A program made the translations under genes and the position numbers. Of a stretch of DNA of 64,000 nt, positions 56,651 to 64,000 are shown piece after piece (the stretch's first letter is position 1; each line of letters opens with the position of its first letter). Source of the stretch: Rhizophagus irregularis. Lineage: Eukaryota > Glomeromycota > Glomeromycetes > Glomerales > Glomeraceae. Location of the stretch: positions 3,224,001-3,288,000 of the forward strand of contig NC_089450.1 of the NCBI RefSeq assembly GCF_026210795.1. Direction: 5' to 3'. The notes beneath the pieces were generated by a model, which worked only from the letters and a program-made list of their open reading frames with translations, was not told the DNA's origin and did no database searches.

Positions 56651-58379
56651 CATTATGAAAATCATATGATAATATAGTTCGTAACAGTCACACAAGATTT
56701 TCTCGTAATGGCGTTTATACATGCATTTTTTGCATAATCACATGCATTTTTTTTTTATCTTAATTTTGCAGTACTGTATGGCGACTATGGCGTATCAATT
56801 TTTTAAATTAAAAAATATTCTTATTCATAAATACAGTATATAAAATTTATTTATATTAAAAAAAAAAAAATTTTTTTTTTCCCTCAATAAAATTTTTAAC
56901 TTACATATTTTATAATTTCCAAATAATGCTTAGTAAAACAAGGCGGAATAAGTAGACCTCAAAAATTAGTTATCCTAACATCGTCATGATCATTATTGTA
57001 GTAATACTATTGTACCACAAAGATTCTTGTTAACCTTCTATCGCATTTTAAAGTAGGATGAATATATAGTATAGTAATTATAGAATGTAGTACTAGTACA
57101 ACTATATTATAATAGAATGCGTGGGTATTTTTTTGCTTGAAAATCGGAGTTTTACCATCCCACGAGATTATTTAGTTTATTCCCGCCAAAAATCTATTTT
57201 AAAATAATTTACTTGCATTAAAATCATCGGTATTTTTTGCTGCGGAACAATTTATTCTTTTAAAAGTGGATTTTATATTATTCTATTGAAAATCAATCAA
57301 TTTATTTCATATAATCAAAGAAAAATACCGATAAATAATACTATTATAACCACATCAAAAAGGTACGTTGGCGAAAAAAATAAGTTCAGCCATATATTAT
57401 CATAACTTGAATTACTAATTGATCTATTGATAATATGAAACGCTAAACAAATATTAAAAATCATAATTATAATAAGATGAATAAAACGTGCAATTTTTCT
57501 ATCGTTATAATAATATATTGTTAACCAAGAAAATGCTAGAGAATAATAAGATTAGTTTAAATGTAATGTAAGTAAGAACGCCAAAGAAAAAAAAAAGTTT
57601 ATTAGGCGGGAACCTGAGACATTTTGCTCTGAGAAAGAAAGAACCGAGTCAAGTAATTCCAAAATTGGAATTTTAGTAGTTTAACTTTTTATATGCACAA
57701 TGTGCACATTGCCGAGACCATGCTTGAGCTCCCATTACTTATTTGGTAAAATTATATTCTTGCATTCATTTTTTAAAAGTTTATTTATGGTCCTCATTCA
57801 AATTCTGCAAACTTAAGTGAAACGATGAAAAAAATAAATAAATAAATAATAAATATATCGATAACGTTCGATAACGTTTCTAAATTTTTTAACCGCGTGA
57901 TATTTATTATGCATTACATTAATAGATTACTAAAAATGTCTTCACTCATGTAATAATAATTTTTGTTTTATTTTTGCGTGAGAATTTTCTATTATTCCGG
58001 CTATTTTCGATTGAAATAATAATCTTATTATTATTATAATCACGAAAAAAAATTAAAAATTAATATTATTTAATTTTTTTTTTTTGTTCTCAAGAGAAAA
58101 AAACATTTTCCGTATTATATAGTACAATTCGTTTGTTTTATAAATTAATTTTCCCATTTTTTAAAAAAAATTGAAAATTTTAATCATTTTAATCATTGTA
58201 CAATTTCTAAAACGAATTATGCATTATGATTTATGAATAGGAACCAAAAAAAGAAAATATTGTGATTACTGATTAAAAAGAAAAAAAAAAATTTTCAAAA
58301 CTTTGGCGCCATTTCCACTTTTTTATTCATTTAGTCTTTTCTTTTCTGGTCAGAAAAGTTTGACCAAACGATTTTCAAA
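56651..58379. other. A+T-rich intergenic region
   Basis: No gene seen. Confidence 0.4.
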
Positions 58380-58427
58380 TGCAAATATCTTATCTGCAAA
58401 TATCTTATCTGCAGATATCTTATCCGC
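58380..58427 (+). repeat. 15-bp tandem repeat, three copies
   Basis: TGCAAATATCTTATC three times with small changes (last unit has GATATC and CCGC). Confidence 0.7.
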
Positions 58428-58803
58428 AAAAAAAAAAAACTTACAAATACTTTTTTTTTTATTTATTTTATTTTATTTTTTTTAAAAAAAAAACTTTAAC
58501 TGTATCTTATAAAAAAAAAAACTTTTAAATACTGTATTGGCGACTCTTACATATAGGACAATTTTGCTTGAAGACTCGGAGAAATTATTCTCGAATTTTT
58601 TATATAAACGCAAAAATATTGACAAGAAATTTAGAAATCAAATATTTTCTCAAAAAATTCTTATTCCCATATATATACATATACGTTTATCGGATTTTAT
58701 CGATAAAATTAAGAGCTTATCATTTTTATCTGTACTACAACCTCTTCAGACCAGTTATAATACAACACAAAACTCCTTTCCCATAACAATACGAACATTT
58801 AAT

Positions 58804-59259
58804 ATGAATTTTAATTTTAATAATAGTCAACATATTCAACAAAACTCTCCATCCATTAACCTCCCTCAGCCTCAGGATAATGTTGTTATGGTTGAATACT
58901 TTTTCTTTTATAAACCACACAACGATTTTCAAATTTATCATATCACTTGTAAAGAAATTCCATTTGAGATGATTTCTCGCCTTTTAACTAATAATAATTA
59001 TTTGATTCATAATAATGTTCAATCAAATAATTCACATTTATTTTATTATCAACATCCTGGCGATAAGAAAATTTATAAAGTTATTTGTGAAATAGTCTCA
59101 TATGATTATATTGTTCGTATGTTAAACAAAATTAATTATGAAAACGAATTAAACCTTAACGAACAACAACAAGTGGAGTTTTCTCAAGAACTTAAAGATA
59201 ATTTAGAACTACATTTAAAGCATGATTTAATCAATTATTTGACCTCCTTCAATATTTAA
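58804..59259 (+). CDS. protein with two copies of a ~35-residue F/Y-rich module
   Basis: Chosen start is the ATG at 58804 (MNFNFNNSQHIQQ): it is the first ATG, and the broken copy at 63354 starts the same way. The frame is open further upstream but only from a TTG. The ~151-residue protein has a short Asn/Gln-rich N-terminus, then module 1 (EYFFFYKPHNDFQIYHITC with EIPFEMISRLL) and module 2 (HLFYYQHPGDKKIYKVICE with VSYDYIVRMLNK). They align without gaps: F-[FY]-Y-x-x-P-x-D-x-x-I-Y-x-[IV]-x-C, a gap of 6-8, then [ED]-x-[IV]-x-R-[LM]-L. The fold would be beta-hairpin plus helix (inference). A Gln/Glu/Leu-rich tail follows. AATAAA lies about 100 bp after the stop. Unknown function. Confidence 0.55.
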   Translation: MNFNFNNSQHIQQNSPSINLPQPQDNVVMVEYFFFYKPHNDFQIYHITCKEIPFEMISRLLTNNNYLIHNNVQSNNSHLFYYQHPGDKKIYKVICEIVSYDYIVRMLNKINYENELNLNEQQQVEFSQELKDNLELHLKHDLINYLTSFNI

Positions 59260-59601
59260 TTATATTTTTGGCGTATATATATGTATATTTTTTAAATTTC
59301 TCTCTTTATCGTATTATATTATATATTTTATTTAGATATTCTTGAATTTATATTATAAATAAACTTGTTTTTATTATTTGCGATTTAAATTGACATGTGT
59401 ATCAGATGGCGTAGAAAATTAATGGTGAAAGTGTATTTTTAACTGCTCTGCAAGCTAAATGCCATTCAATTTAATAAGGAAAATTATATAATCATAATTT
59501 TTATAGATTTCAAACAACAATCCGAAATATTTTAAGCATAGTTTATATATATACTGTATATATATAATCATTTACTAAAAAAAAATACAAAGAAATAATA
59601 T
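59260..59601. other. 3' flank of the F/Y-module gene
   Basis: The first ~130 bp are nearly identical to the flank of the broken copy at 63871-64000; then A+T-rich DNA. Confidence 0.5.
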
Positions 59602-59659
59602 AAAAGTAAATGATCTGAGAGTAGACTATCAATAGTCTACTCTCTGATCATTTACTTTT
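59602..59659. repeat. 58-bp hairpin, 28-29 bp stem, 2-nt loop
   Basis: AAAAGTAAATGATC, then GAGAGTAGACTAT, is followed by the complement with a single internal mismatch. Could be a fold-back remnant, a small-RNA precursor or a palindromic site. Confidence 0.7.
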
Positions 59660-60141
59660 TTACGTTTTTTTTATTTATAATGAGAGCGTTTTACGGTTTT
59701 AGCGTTTTAGTTTTTTTGTTTTTTAAAAAAAATGGACACTAAATATAATAAACTTACTAAACATGATATGAACATTATTAAATATATTAAAATTACCTAA
59801 AAAAATGTATCATTAAATGTTAATTAATTTTAAAAAGAACAAAAATCGTAGTCGTAGAAAATACATTAACCAATGTTAGGACTTGTCCCAATCATGAAAA
59901 CGTTTGCCACATCAGGTCTACAAAAATAATCCCTTATTTAATATATGAAATAAATTTATAACAAGTCCCGAGTTAAATGTTAAAAATAAAAAAATTTCAA
60001 GAGCTCTCCTTTTCTCAACAAAAAAAAAAGCCTATCAAAATATTTTTTTAAAAAAAAAACCGAATTTTTTTTTAAAAAAAATTAAAAATAAACCAATAAA
60101 AATAAACTAATAAAATAAGCCAATAAAATAAATACGTCATT
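59660..60141. other. A+T-rich intergenic region
   Basis: Facing GGACTTGT (59880) and ACAAGTCC (59961) may mark a tiny MITE; no gene. Confidence 0.3.
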
Positions 60142-60164
60142 GCGGACCGCAATCTGCGGTCCGC
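60142..60164. repeat. G+C-rich hairpin
   Basis: GCGGACCGCA, ATC, TGCGGTCCGC: a perfect 10-bp stem in an A+T-rich context. Confidence 0.65.
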
Positions 60165-60207
60165 AGTTCCCTATTATAGTTTAACGTCATTATAAATATG
60201 TAACTGA

Positions 60208-60256
60208 TAAGGTAATGATTAGAGCTACTCCTGGAGTGGCCCTGGTCATTACCTTA
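60208..60256. repeat. 49-bp hairpin
   Basis: TAAGGTAATGA pairs with TCATTACCTTA; the inner part (CTACTCC, GGAGTGG) also pairs in part. Probably a short palindromic element. Confidence 0.55.
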
Positions 60257-60940
60257 AAAATGAGCAACACAGCCAACATTTTCTTTTTTTTTTTAATTTC
60301 AAAAATAAAAAATGACACAACAGGAAAATTTTTGCAATCAATGAATTTAAAAATTTTATTAAAAAATATGATATTAGATATATTCAAATAAACAAAACTA
60401 CAGCTTTCTATATGAAAAAAAATAGGTTAATGAACTATTTAAGTGAAGATTTAAAGGGCTTAGAAAAACTGGAAACATATAACGAAGAAACTTTAGAAGT
60501 AACCAAAGAAACTTAAAATTTAAATTTTTTGTACACTTTAAAATATAATATTGCATCCCATAATTAACAATTTCACTAAGGAAAACGCAACTGAAGGCCG
60601 CAGTATACATGTGACCCGTAATTTTTGTAAGAATATTTCAGGGGTTCAAAAAGGAAATCACAAAAGTTTTGCATGGGATAAATAAATTTTACATTTTCGT
60701 CTCGCTTTGCTCCATTGGAAAAATCCCATATCCCATCCCATTTGTTATAATCCCAGAACTCCAAAAGATTTTAATTCCAAATAAGGAAATTTATACGATA
60801 ATTCCGGCCAGAATCACATATTGCTTTTTCACATTATTTTCCCCTGCAAGTTTTCAATTCACTTTGCTAAAAAAAAAAAGTAGACGAAGTTAAATTAATA
60901 TTTTCTTATACTGTATCTTAGTACATCATCATCAATATTA

Positions 60941-61084
60941 TTATTGTACTAATTCATACCATTCCTTTAATAAATCAGGAATGAGCATAGCGAACTGAGT
61001 TTTTTTGTTGGGTTCAAACATATAACGATAACATAAATTGCGAGTAAATGATAAGTCTGAACTATTTCTAGCATTACAAGTCAT
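60941..61084 (-). CDS. hypothetical 47-residue ORF or terminal exon
   Basis: ATG ORF reading MTCNARNSSDLSFTRN, then YMFEPNKKTQFAML and PDLLKEWYELVQ before TAA. The balanced composition stands out from nearby DNA and suggests a coding exon. An in-frame TAA lies just upstream, so an upstream exon would need splicing. No domain recognised. Confidence 0.3.
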   Translation of the reverse strand: MTCNARNSSDLSFTRNLCYRYMFEPNKKTQFAMLIPDLLKEWYELVQ

Positions 61085-61324
61085 TTTCTTGACGGAATGT
61101 TAAGTTACGAATATATTTCACTCTCCTTTCTAAATATGGGATTTTTTTCGGGTGCTATAGCGTGGTGTGAATCTATCTCAATTAAAATGTGGTTAAATAG
61201 ATAGTAATACAGTGGAATTACACATGCAAAACATTACGCAATTAAGTAACGTTTAAATCAAAGAAATTTATCATTTAGTGAATTTGGTATAAGGCTGGTC
61301 ACAGTTTATTTAGGATGGATTAAA

Positions 61325-61530
61325 AGTTCGGCTCCGCAGTAACTGGTGGTGCCGGTCCCGCTAACTAGTTTGCTAGTTCATCAATTGATACGAAGGTGGG
61401 TGCAGTATCCTCAACTTTGGTTTGTTCAGGAGAAACACTAGTGGCCTCTGATGCAAGTTTTTTCGTATTTTTATAACAGCTTCTTCATCAATCTGTAACA
61501 AGTCATCGAAGAGACGCTGGCAGCCTCATG
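61325..61530 (-). pseudogene. coding relic of unknown family
   Basis: A G+C-richer patch. Minus-strand frames give RLFDDLLQIDEEAVIKIRK, then after a shift KLASEATSVSPEQTKVED, TAPTFVSIDELAN, a TAG stop, and LAGPAPPVTAEPNF before TAA. This clear coding signal is broken by one shift and one stop. Confidence 0.4.
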
Positions 61531-61872
61531 ATTGTCATCTATATTTTTTTTTTAAAAAAAAAAATCTTAAATCTTTATTTCAGTTTAAATCATTGATACA
61601 AAATACGTAATAATAAATGAATAATATATATAATAAAATAGATAAATTTGGTCAAAAAAAATAAAAAATTATAACTTTAACATTTTGTTCATTTTCAAAT
61701 CAAATAAAATTTCCCAATCCCTATTAATCTAATAACTTATATTTTAAAAGGAACATCCTAGTAATTTTGATTTAATATTTTAAATAATATAAGCTCAATT
61801 TAACAACTTAGTTAATGGTCAAACAATAAACATTTATTTCTCCTTAAAATATACATTAATCAAATCTGATCC
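61531..61872. other. 3' flank of the following gene
   Basis: Contains a minus-strand AATAAA at about 61835 that could serve the gene at 61873-62412. Confidence 0.4.
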
Positions 61873-62412
61873 TCACGGAGAATTCTGAAATCCTGCATCT
61901 TGAATATTATCAGGAATAGTTCCGTTTACTGAATTTGAAGCATTATTGTAAGTGTTATTATTATCTGAATATACTTGGTAAGTAGGTTGAATAATAGTAT
62001 CAAAGGATTGTTGTTGAACACTATTTTGTTGATAAACGGGTTGTTGGACTTGTTGCTGAATCTGTTGTTGAATTAAAGATTGAATATTATAATGATGTGG
62101 AAACTGATGGTCAGGAATACGAGATAAATTTATTCCATTATTCAAGAGTCGCGCAATTTCAAATTGATGTAATTCGGTATATGTAACGTAATAAATGCGT
62201 GCATCGTTTTGTAAAGGAAAGTAAAATTCAAATGTATCGCTTTGAAGGATGGGAGTTATAGTATTGGTATTGGACATTCCTACGTTATTATTAATAGGAG
62301 TTTGTTGGTCATTGTTATTATTATCAAGAAAATGTGAAGGTGCGAAATTATTTCCAGTCTGATACATTGGTAAATCAGAATAATCTTGAGAAGCTTGGTT
62401 ATTTGTATTCAT
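61873..62412 (-). CDS. Asn/Gln-rich protein with one F/Y-rich module
   Basis: A 179-residue ORF from ATG. The N-terminus (residues 1-60) is Asn/Asp-rich. Residues ~62-98 (FEFYFPLQNDARIYYVTY, then ELHQFEIARLLNNG) align with the modules of 58804-59259: F-x-F-Y, P-x-N-D, I-Y-x-V-T and F-E-[IM]-x-R-L-L. This is the single-module member of the family. A Gln-rich segment (IQQQIQQQVQQPV) and an Asn/Thr-rich tail follow. A TATATAAATA box lies about 130 bp upstream and AATAAA downstream. No signal peptide or known domain. Confidence 0.55.
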   Translation of the reverse strand: MNTNNQASQDYSDLPMYQTGNNFAPSHFLDNNNNDQQTPINNNVGMSNTNTITPILQSDTFEFYFPLQNDARIYYVTYTELHQFEIARLLNNGINLSRIPDHQFPHHYNIQSLIQQQIQQQVQQPVYQQNSVQQQSFDTIIQPTYQVYSDNNNTYNNASNSVNGTIPDNIQDAGFQNSP

Positions 62413-62540
62413 TTTTCTAAATAAATTATCAAATTATGGAAACAAGAATAAAAAAATAAGCCTAGGCTGATATAAAATTGATTAAAAAAAAGAAAAGAAA
62501 ATTTTTTGGAAAATGTAGCGAAAAAAAAGGGAGAATATGG

Positions 62541-62550
62541 TATATTTATA
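62541..62550 (-). promoter_or_regulatory. TATA box
   Basis: TATAAATATA on the minus strand, about 130 bp before the ATG of the single-module gene. Confidence 0.4.
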
Positions 62551-62590
62551 TACGTTTTATGTTGGCACTCAAGGAGCATTATTATTATCA

Positions 62591-63353
62591 TGATAATTTA
62601 CCCAAGCGTTGTTTGTTTTATTGTTTAATTTTCTAACTGTTTTTAGATTTTCATTTTTAGTTTTTCATTGTACAGTATTATGTATGAGTTTGTTTTCAGA
62701 AACTGAACAATGAAATCTATTTTCGGTAAAAAAAAGAAAGATCACATACACGTGACACATCATTTCCAAGAGAAAAAATGTTTATTTTTCATTTCAGTAT
62801 TACAAACAATGTGTTTGTTTCATCACTTTTTTTTAGAATATTATAAAGTTTAATCATTATCAGTTATACATTATGAATTATTCGTGGATAAAGTATCATA
62901 AATAGTAAGTTCCGTTTCATTTCATCGAAAAAAAAAATTTTTTTTTTTTTTTACTTAAATATTGGTGATCTATAATAAAATCCTGTCAAAAAAATATAAC
63001 CAATCAAAAGTTTCAAATGAAAAGCTGCGCCACTTAAAACAAAAGTGTCGTCATCAACAATCATGTGACTCTGAAATTTGATCTTATAAACGCGGAGATT
63101 GAAGGATATTTCGAATAAAATTTCACGAAAAAATTCCTATTCCCGTATATATCATAAAATTAAGAACTTATCATTTTTTAGCTGTACTACAACCTTTAGT
63201 TATTAACTGGCATTTTTTTTCAGATCAGGTTCCCTTTTTTATAATATAAACATAAAATTTCTCTCTTACTTTATTACACATCGTTATTTACACGATCAAT
63301 ATATTAAATAATAAATTACTATTGCAGTCTGTATCAATCAAAATTTTTGAAAT
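62591..63353. other. intergenic region and 5' flank of the broken copy
   Basis: From about 63130 on it resembles 58640-58800, so the duplication includes upstream DNA. Confidence 0.45.
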
Positions 63354-63870
63354 ATGAATTTTAATTTTTAATAAACATATCATTCAACAAAACTCTCGCA
63401 ATATGCAACCGATGACTGTTAGTCAATCCATTCAAGATATTCAATGTCATCGAGCTCTCATCCATTAATCTCCATCAGACTCAGGATAATGTTGTTATGG
63501 CTGAATACTTTTTCTTTTATAAACCACACAACGATTTTCAAATTTATCATATCGCTTGTAAAGAAATTCCATTTGAGATGATTTCTCGCCTTTTAACTAA
63601 TAACAATTACTTGACTCACAATAATGTTCAATTAAATAATTCACATTTATTTTATTATCAGCATCCTGACGATAAGAAAATCTATAAAGTTATTTGTGAA
63701 ATAGTCTCAAATGATTATATTGTTCGTATGTTAAACAAAATTAATTATGGCAACGAATTAAACCTTAATGAACAACAACAGGTGGAGTTTTCTCAAGAAC
63801 TTAAATATTGAAGGGAGTCAAATAATTGATTAAATCATGCATGCTTTAAATGTAGTTCTAAATTATCTTT
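63354..63870 (+). pseudogene. broken copy of the two-module F/Y gene
   Basis: The ATG at 63354 is followed after four codons by TAA, where 58804 has one T fewer. The region then carries about 60 extra bp between CTCT repeats, coding-like in part (MQPMTVSQSIQ). Both modules are well preserved and open from an internal ATG at 63497. The 3' end is replaced: 63801-63870 is the reverse complement of 59194-59259, so the frame ends early after QELKY. At most a 104-residue N-terminally shortened protein could be made. Confidence 0.65.
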
Positions 63871-64000
63871 AATTATATTTTTGGCGTATATATATGTATA
63901 TTTTTTAAATTTCTCTCTTTATCATATTATTATATATTTTATTTAGATATTCTTTAATTTATATTATTTATATTACAAATAAACTTGTTTTTTATTATTT

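Noticed and set aside
58537-58803. N-terminal extension of the two-module F/Y gene
   Set aside because: It begins at TTG, has no ATG, and the corresponding region in the duplicate is not open; the ATG at 58804 is preferred.

Overview
The window looks like nuclear DNA of a glomeromycotan (arbuscular mycorrhizal) fungus, most likely Rhizophagus irregularis or a close relative. This is inferred from very high A+T content, 75-130 bp GT-AG introns, and recognisable relics of families that are expanded in that lineage: TKL-type kinases, BTB-TLD proteins, Crinkler-like NTPases, PD-(D/E)XK-like and zinc-ribbon fragments, and Asn/Gln-rich proteins. No rRNA, tRNA or CRISPR was found. Coding density is low; most of the sequence is A+T-rich intergenic DNA, transposons and decayed genes.

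Layout. 1-16 kb: an Asn/Gln-rich gene family (2196-2708, a frameshifted copy at 7399-7864, a relic near 10.1 kb, an intact copy at 12626-13078) inside an old segmental duplication peppered with MITEs. At 15.4-16.3 kb a fold-back element splits a small Arg-rich ORF. 17-20 kb: a MITE and a decayed array of short exon-like and intron-like repeats. 20.8-28 kb: relics of PD-(D/E)XK-like, zinc-ribbon, Crinkler-like and BTB-TLD genes plus a retroposed element with a long target duplication. 29.4-30.7 kb: a small putative secreted-protein gene running into a mini-exon array. 32-42.7 kb: PB1-like and retroelement relics, an apparently intact hAT transposon (34914-37311) and a dead kinase gene. 43.5-47.5 kb: a kinase gene with an extraordinary micro-exon array. 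50.3-55.25 kb: a complete 4.9 kb DNA transposon with an eight-exon transposase gene. 58.8-64 kb: a small family (58804-59259, 61873-62412, broken copy 63354-63870) sharing an undescribed ~35-residue module.

Main discovery candidate: in the minus-strand kinase gene, about 25 near-identical introns are separated by exactly three nucleotides each (AG|NNN|GTAAGT, with 15 different triplets), followed by one single-nucleotide exon. Joined in order, the 25 triplets plus the one nucleotide connect an upstream acidic exon to the kinase exon in frame without a stop. A second array, downstream of the signal-peptide exon at 29.57 kb, has introns whose branch-point sequence sits in the loop of a hairpin with a compensatory base-pair change.

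Transposons have been active here: two elements have perfect 8-bp target duplications, one has a 3-bp duplication whose removal restores an ORF, and a retroposon has a 17-bp duplication. All functional statements are sequence-reading inferences; no database search was run.
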